This document shows, in pieces, positions 20,078-30,366 of a stretch of 64,000 nt of DNA. The position numbers and the translations under genes are program-made. The stretch's first letter is position 1. Each line of letters begins with the position of its first letter. Source of the stretch: Propionicimonas sp. (GTDB lineage Bacteria > Actinomycetota > Actinomycetes > Propionibacteriales > Propionibacteriaceae); the NCBI RefSeq assembly GCF_029975155.1, contig NZ_JARKPQ010000140.1, positions 16,195 to 80,194 on the forward strand, in the 5' to 3' direction. A model generated the notes under the pieces. It was not told the DNA's origin and did not search any database. It worked only from the letters and a program-made list of their open reading frames with translations.

Positions 20078-21469
20078 ATGTCCAGAATCACGAGGAAGGC
20101 CGGCGCGGCGGTCGCAGCGTTCGCGGCCCTCGCTCTCACACTGACCGCCTGCAGCGGCGAATCGGCGCCCAACGCCGATGGCGGCGCCGATGCGATCGAC
20201 ACCAGCACCGCGTCCGGCGAAGTCAGCTACTGGCTGTGGGACAACAACCAGAAGCCCGCCTACCAGCAGTGCGCGGACGCGTTCCACACGGCGAACCCGG
20301 ACATCACGGTCAAGATCACCCAGTACGCCTGGGACGACTACTGGAGCGGTGTCAGCAACGGCTTCGTCGCCGGCACCGCGCCCGACGTGTTCACCAACCA
20401 CCTGTCGAAGTACCCCGAGTTCGTCACCCAGGGCCAGCTCGTCCCGCTCGACGACACCCTCGCCAAGGACGGCGTGAAGACCGACGTCTACCAGAAGGGC
20501 CTGGCGGATCTGTGGGTCGGCCAGGACGGCAAGCGCTACGGCCTGCCCAAGGACTTCGACACCGTGGCGATCTTCTACAACAAGAAGCTGGTCGCGGATG
20601 CAGGGGTGGCCGAGGCCGACCTGCAGAACCTGACGTGGAACCCGACCGACGGCGGCACCTACGAGAAGATGATCGCCCACCTGACCGTGGACGCCAACGG
20701 CAAGCGCGGCGACGAGGCCGGCTTCGACAAGACCAAGGTGAAGGTCTACGGCCTCGGTCTCGACGGCGGCTCCGGCGGTGGCAACGGCCAGACCCAGTGG
20801 AGCATGTACTCCGGCACCACCGGCTGGACCGTCACGGACAAGAACCCGTGGGGCACCCACTACAACTACGACAAGCCCGAGTTCCAGAGCACCATCGCCT
20901 GGATGCGCTCGCTGATCGAGAAGGGCTACGCCCCCACGATCGAGGCCGTCACCGGCCAGAGCTCCGGCGACATCTTCGGTGCCGGCAAGTACGCGATGAT
21001 CACCAACGGCTCCTGGATGATCAACCAGATGTTCGGCTACAAGGGCATCGAGACCGGTCTCGCCCCGACGCCGGTCGGCCCGAGCGGCAAGCGCTCCAGC
21101 ATGTACAACGGTCTCGCCGACTCCGTCTGGACCGGCTCGAAGAACAAGGCCGCCGCCGTCAAGTGGGTCGAGTTCCTCGGTTCCGCCGCGTGCCAGGACA
21201 TCATCGGCAAGTCCGGCGTGGTCTTCCCGGCGATCCCGAGCGGTACCGATCTCGCCGGTGCGGCGTTCAAGGCCAAGGGCATCGACGTGGAGTCGTCCTT
21301 CCTCGTGCACGTGAAGGAAGGAACGACGTTCCTGTTCCCGATCACGGACCACGCCTCGCAGATCACCAACATCATGCAGCCCGCGGTGGACGCGGTGATG
21401 ACCGGCAAGGCCCCGGCCGACTCGCTGACCGCGGCGAACGACCAGGTGAACCAGCTGTTCGCCAGCTAG
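20078..21469 (+). CDS. Sugar ABC transporter substrate-binding lipoprotein
   Basis: Lipobox LTLTACSGE; extracellular solute-binding protein sequence (NGFVAGTAPDVFTNHLSKYPEFVTQGQLVPLDD). Confidence 0.93.
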   Translation: MSRITRKAGAAVAAFAALALTLTACSGESAPNADGGADAIDTSTASGEVSYWLWDNNQKPAYQQCADAFHTANPDITVKITQYAWDDYWSGVSNGFVAGTAPDVFTNHLSKYPEFVTQGQLVPLDDTLAKDGVKTDVYQKGLADLWVGQDGKRYGLPKDFDTVAIFYNKKLVADAGVAEADLQNLTWNPTDGGTYEKMIAHLTVDANGKRGDEAGFDKTKVKVYGLGLDGGSGGGNGQTQWSMYSGTTGWTVTDKNPWGTHYNYDKPEFQSTIAWMRSLIEKGYAPTIEAVTGQSSGDIFGAGKYAMITNGSWMINQMFGYKGIETGLAPTPVGPSGKRSSMYNGLADSVWTGSKNKAAAVKWVEFLGSAACQDIIGKSGVVFPAIPSGTDLAGAAFKAKGIDVESSFLVHVKEGTTFLFPITDHASQITNIMQPAVDAVMTGKAPADSLTAANDQVNQLFAS

Positions 21470-21652
21470 CCACTCCCCCAAGGTGGACCGAAACCGTCGA
21501 CGACGGCGCTTTCGGTCCACCTTGGCAACTCCGTCGAGCGTGTCGGGTGCAGGGCGTGGCCGAGGAACCCGCGAGTGGTGGAAACGGGGACAGGTCCCTT
21601 TCCACCACAAGGGAGGCACCGGGCGTCGGTGGCCTCTTGTTAGGGTGCGAAC

Positions 21653-22336
21653 GTGGCGGAGAGCACAACGCGCGCAGAGCGGACGGGACCGGCGCAGCCC
21701 CGGCTCACCGCCGTCCGGCTGGGTGCGCTGGTGCCGGCAGACCCCGCTGACGTGGCGGACGGCGACGCCGACCTCGATGACACCGAAGTCCGGGACCTGC
21801 GCACGGACACGCTCGTCTGGAGCGGCCGACGGCGACTCGGCTCGTCCCGCGTCGCGCAGCTGGCGGCGGCGGAGTGGATCGCGCCCGGTGCATCCATCGT
21901 CGGCTCGGTCCTCGAAGAGGTATCGGTCGTCGCGCTGGGCGGCCGCGAGTCGTCGTGGCGGAACGTCGAGATCAGCCAGAGCCGGATCGGATCCGCGGAG
22001 CTGTACGACAGCATGTGGCGCAACGTCCGCTTCTCCCACTGCAAGCTGGGCTACCTCAACCTGCGGGGCGCGAAGCTCACCGACGTCGTCTTCGCCGACT
22101 GCGTGATCGACGAGCTCGACCTGGGTCGTGCGACCGTGAATCGCGTCGCCCTGCCCGGCACGAGGATCGGCCGGCTCGAACCGGCCGGCGCCACGCTCAC
22201 CGACGTCGACCTCAGGGGCGCGACGCTGGCCGACATCGGCGACCTGGCCGGCCTGCGCGGGGCGACCGTCACGATCGACCAGTTGCTCGACCTCGCCCCG
22301 ATGCTGGCGGCGCGCATCGGCATCCGGGTCGAATGA
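21653..22336 (+). CDS. Pentapeptide-repeat-like protein
   Basis: SSWRNVEISQSRIGSAELYDSMWRNVRFSHCKLGYLNLRGAKLTDVVFADCVIDELDLGRATV. Confidence 0.75.
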   Translation: MAESTTRAERTGPAQPRLTAVRLGALVPADPADVADGDADLDDTEVRDLRTDTLVWSGRRRLGSSRVAQLAAAEWIAPGASIVGSVLEEVSVVALGGRESSWRNVEISQSRIGSAELYDSMWRNVRFSHCKLGYLNLRGAKLTDVVFADCVIDELDLGRATVNRVALPGTRIGRLEPAGATLTDVDLRGATLADIGDLAGLRGATVTIDQLLDLAPMLAARIGIRVE

Positions 22337-22346
22337 TCCACCGACC

Positions 22347-22466
22347 GTTCGTGCTACGCCAGCGTCGCTATCGGGAGGGCCGGACCGTCGCCACCACGTC
22401 CGTGCTACGCGAGAGTCGTTATGCCGCATCCACGACCACTCATAACGACACTGACGTAGCACGAAC
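22347..22466. repeat. Three related 25-bp sequences, third one inverted (MITE/REP-like structure)
   Basis: GTTCGTGCTACGCCAGCGTCGCTAT (22347), GTCCGTGCTACGCGAGAGTCGTTAT (22398), ATAACGACACTGACGTAGCACGAAC (22442). Confidence 0.85.
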
Positions 22467-22487
22467 CTCGGCATGAGCCCTGCGTCA

Positions 22488-23488
22488 TCAGGACAGGCCC
22501 AGTTCGCGCGCGACCCGCTCCACCACGAGCGCCGGATGCGCCATGATCTCCTTGCCCAGCCAACGGACGACGCGGTAGCCCAGCCGGCGCAGCAGTTCCT
22601 CTCGCTCGCGCTCGCGCACCACGGCGTTTCGTTCGTCGTACTTCCCCGCGCCATCGGCCTCGCCAATCAGCCGGTGCTCCGGCCACAGGAAGTCGGGATA
22701 GAGGGTGCCGTACGAAGTCCGGACCGGCTCCTGGCACAGTGGCCGCGGCAGCCCCGCCAGCTCGAAGTAGCCGGCCGACAACGACTCGATGGCCGACTCC
22801 CGGCTCGGCTCGACGAGCGCGATCACCGGCTCCAGTCGTCGGCTGCGGACGGTCCTGGCGGCGTCGGTGAGCAGGTCCCGAGCGGCGGCGACGTGCTGGG
22901 GATTTCGGTAGTCCCGGCGCCGGGCCTGCGTGACGAATCCCTCGCACGCCAACCGTGCGGCCCAGTCGAGCAGCACCAGCGCCTCGGGTAGTTCCTGCCC
23001 GTCGGCGAGGTCGACCGCGGTCCTGGCCGCCGTCGTGACCCGGCACCCCCGGCATCCCGCACCACCTGGGACGCCGGGAGTGCGCCGAGGTGGTGCGTGA
23101 CGCCCTCCCGGGAGCGCCGGGCACCGGAGACCCGGGTGAGGTGGACGCCCTCGGACGGCCAGTCGCCGAAGCCAGGGTGCGGGAAGCCCCACAGCGAGGC
23201 CGCCGACGCATGGCTGATCACGGCAGCCGGATGCAGCACCTGCTCCGCCCGGGCGAGCACGATCTGCTGTTCGCGTGCGCCCTCCGGCCACTGGGCGGCG
23301 GCCAGGTAGACGTCCGGACGCAACCGCAGCAGCGTCCCGCAGGCAACCTGCGTGCGGAGCATCGACACCGAGATGCCGCTGGCCCTCAGGTCTGTGCCCG
23401 AGGTGGGGGCGGTGGGCAGAATCCAGGGACGGGGAGTTCGCACCTGCCAAGGCTGGGACTCGGGCATGCGCCCGCGGAACCCCTCCAT
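22488..23488 (-). pseudogene. AbiEi-antitoxin-like / DUF559-type protein disrupted by a frameshift near 23040
   Basis: N-terminal half in one frame (MEGFRGRMPESQPW...SHASAASLWGFPHPG...THHLGALPASQVVRDAGG), C-terminal half in another (RVTTAARTAVDLADGQELPEALVLLDWAA...PDFLWPEHRLIGEADGAGKYDERNAVVREREREELLRRLGYRVVRW). Confidence 0.7.
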
Positions 23489-23569
23489 ACACGAATTGTG
23501 GACAACTCGGCCCCACAGCACTCAGCCCGGCGGGCAGGATGGGAGACACCACCCGATCCGGAGGTAGCC

Positions 23570-24328
23570 ATGACGACACCCCGGCCGCGGCTCGTTCCCG
23601 CGGCGCGCGACGAGGCCCTGCGCAGCCGCGACCGCGCGGCGGCGCTGGCTGCCGGCCTGCGGCCGGCTGAGGCCGAGCTGGCCGAACGATCCGCGCTCAC
23701 CGGCCGGCGGGTGGCGGATGCGCGCGCGTGGCACCCCTGGATGATGCTGCTGCGCGCGCCCCGGTACCTCGTCGCGGCCGCCCTCGCGGTGCCGCTCACG
23801 ATGATCCTCGTGATCACGGTCGCCGCGCGCGACGCAGCGGACGCAGCCATGCCTCTGATCTTCGGCTTCGCGACCCTCGCGGCGGCGCTGTGGCTGGCCA
23901 ATCTAGTCGCGTCCTGGTTCGTGCCGGACGTCCTGAAGGCCGTCGACAGTGCGACCACCCTCCGCTCGGACGGCTACTGGTCGCGGGCGATGCGCGCGGT
24001 GATCGAGGTCGAGCAGCGGCTCGGCCCGGAGGCCGCCGCCACGTTCGACGGCACCCTCGCGGACCTGCACGACGACGCCGTCCGGCTCGCCGAGGGTGAT
24101 GCCCTGTGGCTGAAACTCAACGGCCCGGCCACCTCCGACCCCGAACTGGTCGGCCTGCGGCACCGGGTGGAGACGCGGGTGCAGGAGATCACCACCGCGG
24201 CGGTCCGGATGATCTCTCCGAGCCCGGGGCAACTGGAGGGCAGACCGGTCGAGTGGCATCCGGCGGGCGAGTCGCCCGTGATCGCGGACCGTCCGCAGGA
24301 ACTCCTGAACGAGACCGACCTGCGCTGA
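23570..24328 (+). CDS. Hypothetical membrane protein
   Basis: 252 aa, two hydrophobic segments; SD-like GGAGG before ATG. Confidence 0.65.
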   Translation: MTTPRPRLVPAARDEALRSRDRAAALAAGLRPAEAELAERSALTGRRVADARAWHPWMMLLRAPRYLVAAALAVPLTMILVITVAARDAADAAMPLIFGFATLAAALWLANLVASWFVPDVLKAVDSATTLRSDGYWSRAMRAVIEVEQRLGPEAAATFDGTLADLHDDAVRLAEGDALWLKLNGPATSDPELVGLRHRVETRVQEITTAAVRMISPSPGQLEGRPVEWHPAGESPVIADRPQELLNETDLR

Positions 24329-24513
24329 TTTGGGTCCCGGTTGTTCAGCGTGCAGTGAATAGCAGACATTGGTAACGCTCTGATTACGCTTGTCGCTGGC
24401 CGATCCAGCGCTCTTCGGTGCGCTCAAATGGCGTGCTAGATTACGCAAGCCCGCGAGGGTGGACGGACAGTAGTGTGTCTGGCCAGGCGCTCGGGTGAGA
24501 AGAGGGTTTCCGG

Positions 24514-25491
24514 ATGGCAGACATCACCGCCGTCGATGCACGCGACGGCGCGGTCCCGATCGCCGGGCGCACTCCGTGGGAGATCACACGGTCGCGACTG
24601 GTTCGGGACAAGGTCACCATGGTCGCCCTCGGCGCAGCGATCTTCTTCGTTCTGCTCGCCGCCTTCGCCCCGCTGATGACCCAGCTCGGCTGGATCGACC
24701 CGTACAGCTCCAACACCGATCTCGTGGGCGGTCTCGGCTCGCTGCCGAAAGGCCCACTCGGCGGCGTCTCCAGTTCGCACTGGATGGGCGTCGAGCCCGG
24801 CACGGGACGCGACATCTTCTCCCGCGTGATCTCCGGCCTCACGGTCTCGCTGACCGTCGCGACGCTCGCGGTGCTGGTCTCCGTGGTGATCGGCGTGATC
24901 ATCGGCATCGTCTCCGGCACAGCCGGCGGCAAGGTCGACTGGCTGTTCTCCCGGGTGATCGACTTCGTGCTCAGCTTCCCGCAGACGCTGATGCTGATCG
25001 CCCTCTCGACCATCGTGATCGATGTCCTCCAGGCAGCGATGGGGGTGGAGCGCACCCCGGCGTCCATGGTCTTCATGATCCTCGTGATGGGCTTCTTCGG
25101 CTGGCCCTACTTCGCCCGGATCATCCGCGGCCAGGTGCTCTCGCTCAAGGAGCGCGAGTTCGTCGAGGCGGCCCGCTCGCTGGGCGCCGGGCGAATGCGG
25201 ATCTACTTCACCGAGCTGCTGCCCCACCTGTGGGCGCCGATCCTGGTGTACACCACGCTGATCATGCCGCAGAACATCGCCACGGAGGCCGCGCTGGGCT
25301 TCCTCGGCGTCGGCATCCAGGCGCCCACCCCGTCCTTCGGCTCGATCCTCAACGACTCCGTGCACTACGCCACGTCGGATCCGGCCTACTTCATCTTCCC
25401 GGGCGTCACGCTCTTCCTGGTGGTGCTCGCGTTCAACCTGCTCGGCGACGGTCTCCGCGACGCCCTCGACCCCAAGGCGGACCGCCAGTGA
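24514..25491 (+). CDS. Dipeptide/oligopeptide ABC transporter permease (DppC/OppC type)
   Basis: LAAFAPLMTQLGWIDPYS...GRDIFSRVISGLTVSLTVATLAVLVSVVIGVIIGIVSG. Confidence 0.92.
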   Translation: MADITAVDARDGAVPIAGRTPWEITRSRLVRDKVTMVALGAAIFFVLLAAFAPLMTQLGWIDPYSSNTDLVGGLGSLPKGPLGGVSSSHWMGVEPGTGRDIFSRVISGLTVSLTVATLAVLVSVVIGVIIGIVSGTAGGKVDWLFSRVIDFVLSFPQTLMLIALSTIVIDVLQAAMGVERTPASMVFMILVMGFFGWPYFARIIRGQVLSLKEREFVEAARSLGAGRMRIYFTELLPHLWAPILVYTTLIMPQNIATEAALGFLGVGIQAPTPSFGSILNDSVHYATSDPAYFIFPGVTLFLVVLAFNLLGDGLRDALDPKADRQ

Positions 25492-25540
25492 CCCAGAGCA
25501 GCCCTCACAAGAACTCCGCAACAACGACAAAGGAGAATCC

Positions 25541-27277
25541 ATGAAGCGCATCAAGATCGTCGCGGGTGTCGCGACGACCCTGGCGCTGGCACTCGCGGCC
25601 AGCGCCTGCGGTGGTGGTGGCACCACCGGCGGCGGTGGCGGCTCGACGGAGGCCGCGGGAGCGGCCACGGCCGGCGGCACCCTGCACATCCTGTCCGGCA
25701 CGGCGACCGAGCACTGGGATCCCCAGCGCGTGTACGTCGGCGTGAACATCGAGTACGGCAACCGGATGTTCACCCGGACGCTGACCACCTTCGGCCCTGT
25801 GGCGAAGGACGGCGAGCCGGCCACCCTCATCGCGGACGCCGCCACCGACACCGGCCAGGTGAGCGCGGACGGCAAGGAGTGGAAGTTCACCATCAAGGAC
25901 GGGATCAAGTGGGAGGACGGCAAGCCCGTCACCTGCGAGGACTTCAAGTACGGCATCTCCCGCACCTTCGCGGTCGACGTGATCACCGGTGGCCCGAACT
26001 ACGCCATCCAGTACCTCGACATCCCGAAGAACAAGGACGGCTCGTCGCAGTACGCCGGCCCGTACAAGAAGACCGGCCAGGACCTCTACGACAAGGCCGT
26101 GACCTGCGACGGGAGCACCATCACTTTCAAGATGGCCAACCCCGCCGGTGACTTCAACCAGGCCATCACCATGACTGCGTTCGGCGCGTTCCGCCAGGAC
26201 AAGGACCAGGGCGACAAGTCGAACTTCCAGATCTTCTCCAACGGCCCGTACAAGCTGGACGGCAACTGGACGAGCAACAAGGGCGGCACCTTCGTCCGCA
26301 ACGACCAGTGGGACGCCGCGACCGACCCGTTCCGGAAGGCCTACCCGGACAAGATCGTGTGGGACGAGTCGCTCACCCAGGAGACGATGTACGAGCGGCT
26401 GATCGCCGACCAGGGTGACGACAAGAACGCCATCGCCATGGACAACGCGCCGGTGACCGCCATGTCCAACGTGACCAGCGCTGAGGGCCGGTACACGGTC
26501 GTGGCTTCGCCCTACACCCGCTACCTGGTGCCGAACTACAAGTCCAAGGTGTTCAGCAACGACAAGGCCCGCGAGGCTCTGGCCCTGGCCACCGACCGCA
26601 GCGCCTACGTGTCCGCTGCTGGTGGCGACGAGGTCGTGAAGGCGACCAACTCGCTGATCAACCCCGCGCTGTCCGCCTTCCCGGACACTCCGCTGCCCGC
26701 GGGTGAGAAGGGCGACCCGGCGAAGGCCAAGGAGATCCTGCAGGGATCCGGCCTGACCCTCCCGGTCAAGATCAACGTGGCGTACCGCAAGAACGACACC
26801 CTCGACAAGGTGTTCGCCGGCCTGAAGACCGGTTGGGACGCGGCCGGGTTCCAGGTCAACCTGATCGGCATTCCCGCCGAGCAGTACTACGGCACCCTGC
26901 AGTCGCCCGACTCGGCCACCAAGTACGACGCGTACTGGGCCGGTTGGGGTGCGGACTTCCCGTCCGCCTCCACGGTGATCCCGCAGCTGCTGGACTCGCG
27001 TAGCCAGATCTCCGCCGGTGGCCCCGGCCAGGACTACGGCTACTTCGACAACGCCGAATTCAACGCCGGCATCGACAAGGCGCTGGCGCTCACCGGCGCT
27101 GAGGCTGACAAGGCCTGGGGAGCCCTCGACACCGAGGTCGTCACCAAGCACTTCGCGATCATCCCGCTGATCAACGATCAGTTCGTGTTCGTGCACGGCA
27201 GCAACGTGCAGGGCGCTGTCGTGAACACCACGTTCACGGGCTACTACGACATCGCCAACGTCAGCGTCAAGCACTGA
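25541..27277 (+). CDS. ABC transporter substrate-binding protein, family 5 (peptide)
   Basis: Lipobox ALAASACGG; KEWKFTIKDGIKWEDGKPVTCEDFKYGISRTF. Confidence 0.94.
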   Translation: MKRIKIVAGVATTLALALAASACGGGGTTGGGGGSTEAAGAATAGGTLHILSGTATEHWDPQRVYVGVNIEYGNRMFTRTLTTFGPVAKDGEPATLIADAATDTGQVSADGKEWKFTIKDGIKWEDGKPVTCEDFKYGISRTFAVDVITGGPNYAIQYLDIPKNKDGSSQYAGPYKKTGQDLYDKAVTCDGSTITFKMANPAGDFNQAITMTAFGAFRQDKDQGDKSNFQIFSNGPYKLDGNWTSNKGGTFVRNDQWDAATDPFRKAYPDKIVWDESLTQETMYERLIADQGDDKNAIAMDNAPVTAMSNVTSAEGRYTVVASPYTRYLVPNYKSKVFSNDKAREALALATDRSAYVSAAGGDEVVKATNSLINPALSAFPDTPLPAGEKGDPAKAKEILQGSGLTLPVKINVAYRKNDTLDKVFAGLKTGWDAAGFQVNLIGIPAEQYYGTLQSPDSATKYDAYWAGWGADFPSASTVIPQLLDSRSQISAGGPGQDYGYFDNAEFNAGIDKALALTGAEADKAWGALDTEVVTKHFAIIPLINDQFVFVHGSNVQGAVVNTTFTGYYDIANVSVKH

Positions 27278-27338
27278 GTGACTGAAGGGCTGGGGGTGCG
27301 TCACGCGGCGCACCCCCAGCACCTTGCGAGGAGATCGC

Positions 27339-28352
27339 GTGTTCTACTACATCGTCCGGCGGCTGGTGTCGGTCGTCGCCATGGTCTTCCTGATCACGGC
27401 CACCACCTTCGCGCTGTTCTACGCCTCGCCGATCGACCCGGCGCGGTACACCTGCGGGAAGAACTGCACGCCGACCATCCTCGAGGGCAACCGCAAGGCC
27501 CTGGGCTACGACGAGCCCGTGCTCGTCCAGTACGGCAAGTTCGTCTCCGGACTGTTCGTCGGCCGGGACTTCCCCAACAGCGAGGAACTGCGCGCCCAGT
27601 ACCCCGAACAGATCGTCCATTGCCCGGCCCCGTGCCTGGGCTACTCCGCCAACCAGCACCGCACGATCAACGAGATGGTGGCCGAGGCCTGGCCCATCTC
27701 CATCTCGATCGCCATCGGAGCGTTCACCCTGTGGATGCTCATCGGCGTCGGCGGCGGCATCGTTGCCGCCCTCAACAAGGGCCGATGGCCCGACCGCAGC
27801 ATCGTCGGGGCCGCGCTGGTCGGCTTCTCGCTGCCCACCTTCTTCGTCGGCCTCGTGCTGCTGACGTTCCCGGCCATCAAGTGGGGCTGGGTGCCGATCC
27901 CCAACTTCGTCCCGTTCACCGAGAATCCGTTCCGCTGGGCGCAGAACCTGATCCTGCCGTGGATCACGCTGGCGTTCTTCTTCGCCGCGAGCTACGTGCG
28001 ACTGACCCGCGCCTACATGATCGAGACCCTCAGCGAGGACTACATCCGCACCGCCAACGCCAAGGGCGTGGCGAAGTGGCCGGTGATCTTCCGGCACGGT
28101 CTGCGGGCCGCCCTCACCCCGATCGTCACGGCCGCCGGCCTCGACCTGGGCGGCCTGCTGGGCGGCGCCATCATCACCGAGAGCGTGTTCTCGATGCACG
28201 GCCTGGGGTACCTGGCCGTCCACTCGGTGACCAACATGGACCTGCCGACGATCGTCGCGATGGTGATGATCGTCTCCAGCTTCATCGTGATCGCCAACAT
28301 GCTCGTGGACATCGCCTACGGCTTCATCGACCCGAGGGTGAAGGTGGCCTGA
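27339..28352 (+). CDS. Peptide ABC transporter permease (DppB/OppB type)
   Basis: VFYYIVRRLVSVVAMVFLITATTFALFYASP...GGAIITESVFSMHGLGYLAVHSVTNMDLPTIVAMVMI. Confidence 0.92.
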   Translation: MFYYIVRRLVSVVAMVFLITATTFALFYASPIDPARYTCGKNCTPTILEGNRKALGYDEPVLVQYGKFVSGLFVGRDFPNSEELRAQYPEQIVHCPAPCLGYSANQHRTINEMVAEAWPISISIAIGAFTLWMLIGVGGGIVAALNKGRWPDRSIVGAALVGFSLPTFFVGLVLLTFPAIKWGWVPIPNFVPFTENPFRWAQNLILPWITLAFFFAASYVRLTRAYMIETLSEDYIRTANAKGVAKWPVIFRHGLRAALTPIVTAAGLDLGGLLGGAIITESVFSMHGLGYLAVHSVTNMDLPTIVAMVMIVSSFIVIANMLVDIAYGFIDPRVKVA

Positions 28353-29371
28353 TGGAAAAGTTCCTGCAAGTCAACGACCTGAAGGTCCACTTCCCGACCG
28401 ACGACGGCGTGGTCAAGGCCGTGGACGGGCTGACGTTCGACCTGGCCAAGGGCAAGACCCTCGGCATCGTCGGCGAGTCCGGCTCCGGCAAGTCGGTCAC
28501 GTCGCTGGCCATCATGGGTCTGCACCGCGGGTCGCGCGCCCGGATCAGCGGCGAGATCCTCCTGGACGGCCAGGACCTGACGAAGGTCTCGGACGAGGAA
28601 CTGCGCAGCCTCCGCGGCCGCAAGCTGGCGATGATCTTCCAGGATCCGCTGTCCGCGATGCACCCGTACTACACCGTGGGACAGCAGCTGACCGAGGCGA
28701 TCCGCGTTCACGAGAACGTGTCGAAGCAGGCCGCACGCACCACGGTGATCGAGATGCTCGCCCGGGTGGGGATCCCGAACCCCAACAAGCGGGTGGACCA
28801 GTACCCGCACGAGTTCTCCGGTGGCATGCGGCAGCGGGCGATGATCGCGATGGCCCTGATCAACAACCCCGAACTGCTGATCGCGGACGAGCCCACCACC
28901 GCGCTCGACGTGACTGTGCAGGCGCAGATCCTCGACCTGATGCGCGACCTGCAGGCCGAGTTCGGCTCGGCGATCATCATGATCACCCACGACCTCGGCG
29001 TGGTCGCGGAGATCGCGGACGACGTGCTGGTCATGTACGGCGGCAAGTGCGTGGAGTACGCCGAGGTCGACGACGCCTTCCATCAGCCCGACCACCCCTA
29101 CACCTGGGGGCTGCTGACCTCGATGCCCCGGCTGGACCGGCTCAAGCAGGAGCGGCTGGTCCCGGTGGCCGGCAACCCGCCGTCCCTGATCAACATCCCG
29201 CCGGGGTGCGCCTTCCACCCACGCTGCGCGTTCCGGGAGTTCTCCTCCGTCGCCTGCGACCAGGTGGTGCCGGAGCTGGTCGAGTCGTATCCCAAGCACG
29301 ACTCCCGATGCCACATTCCGGTGCCCAAGCGGGCGGAACTCTTCACCGAGCAGATCGCTCCGAGGCTTTAG
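28352..29371 (+). CDS. Peptide ABC transporter ATP-binding protein (DppD/OppD type)
   Basis: Walker A GESGSGKSVTSL; FSGGMRQRAMIAMAL signature. Confidence 0.93.
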   Translation: MEKFLQVNDLKVHFPTDDGVVKAVDGLTFDLAKGKTLGIVGESGSGKSVTSLAIMGLHRGSRARISGEILLDGQDLTKVSDEELRSLRGRKLAMIFQDPLSAMHPYYTVGQQLTEAIRVHENVSKQAARTTVIEMLARVGIPNPNKRVDQYPHEFSGGMRQRAMIAMALINNPELLIADEPTTALDVTVQAQILDLMRDLQAEFGSAIIMITHDLGVVAEIADDVLVMYGGKCVEYAEVDDAFHQPDHPYTWGLLTSMPRLDRLKQERLVPVAGNPPSLINIPPGCAFHPRCAFREFSSVACDQVVPELVESYPKHDSRCHIPVPKRAELFTEQIAPRL

Positions 29372-29380
29372 GAGGAACCC

Positions 29381-30361
29381 GTGAGCCTGCTCGCTGTCAC
29401 AGACCTGAAGAAGTACTTCCCCACCTACAACCAGAAGCTCGTGCGCACCGAGGGCGCACCGGTGAAGGCCGTGGACGGACTGACGTTCAGCCTCGATGCC
29501 GGGGAGACCCTCGGCGTGGTGGGCGAGTCCGGCTGCGGCAAGTCCACGGCGGGCCGGACGGTGCTGCGGCTGCTGGAGCCCACCGGTGGCACGATCGAGT
29601 TCGAGGGACGCGACGTCACCAACCTCCAGGGCGAGGATCTGCGGAAGCTGCGCCGGCAGGTGCAGATGGTGTTCCAGGACCCGTACGGCTCGCTGAACCC
29701 GCGCCATCCGGTGGGGGCGATCATCGCGGCACCGTTCGAGATCCAGGGCGTCAAGCCGGCCGGCGGGGTGAAGCAGGCCGTCCAGGAGCTGATGGAACGG
29801 GTCGGCCTCAACCCCGAGCACTACAACCGCTACCCGCACGAGTTCTCCGGTGGCCAGCGGCAGCGGATCGGCGTCGCCCGCGCCGTGGCGCTGAAGCCGA
29901 AGCTGGTGGTCTGCGACGAGCCGGTCTCCGCGCTGGACGTGTCCATCCAGGCGCAGGTGATCAACCTGCTGGAGGACATTCAGGCCGAGCAGAACCTCGC
30001 CTACGTGTTCATCGCGCACGATCTGAGCGTGGTGCGGCACATCTCCGACCGCGTGATGGTGATGTACCTCGGCAAGATGATGGAGGTCGCCGACCGCGAC
30101 ACCCTCTACGAGCGGCCGATGCACCCGTACACGCAGGCGCTGATGTCCGCCGTCCCCGTGCCGGAGCCGCGGCGCGGCCGCGACCGGATCCTGCTCAGCG
30201 GTGACCTGCCCAGCCCACAGAACCCGCCGTCCGGCTGCGTGTTCCGGACGCGCTGCCCGATCGCGACCGAGCGCTGCGCCGTCGAGGTGCCGCTGCCGAC
30301 CGAGGTCGAGCCCGGCCACCAGGTCGCCTGTCACTACCCCGCCGTCCGCGCGGTCCTCTGA
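29381..30361 (+). CDS. Peptide ABC transporter ATP-binding protein (DppF/OppF type)
   Basis: Walker A GESGCGKSTAGR; FSGGQRQRIGVARAVALKPKLVVCDEPVSALD. Confidence 0.93.
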   Translation: MSLLAVTDLKKYFPTYNQKLVRTEGAPVKAVDGLTFSLDAGETLGVVGESGCGKSTAGRTVLRLLEPTGGTIEFEGRDVTNLQGEDLRKLRRQVQMVFQDPYGSLNPRHPVGAIIAAPFEIQGVKPAGGVKQAVQELMERVGLNPEHYNRYPHEFSGGQRQRIGVARAVALKPKLVVCDEPVSALDVSIQAQVINLLEDIQAEQNLAYVFIAHDLSVVRHISDRVMVMYLGKMMEVADRDTLYERPMHPYTQALMSAVPVPEPRRGRDRILLSGDLPSPQNPPSGCVFRTRCPIATERCAVEVPLPTEVEPGHQVACHYPAVRAVL

Positions 30362-30366
30362 CCTGA

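Noticed and set aside
19247-22666. 1139-aa minus-strand ORF opposite the sugar ABC genes
   Set aside because: Antisense shadow ORF; the plus strand has clear permease and binding-protein genes.
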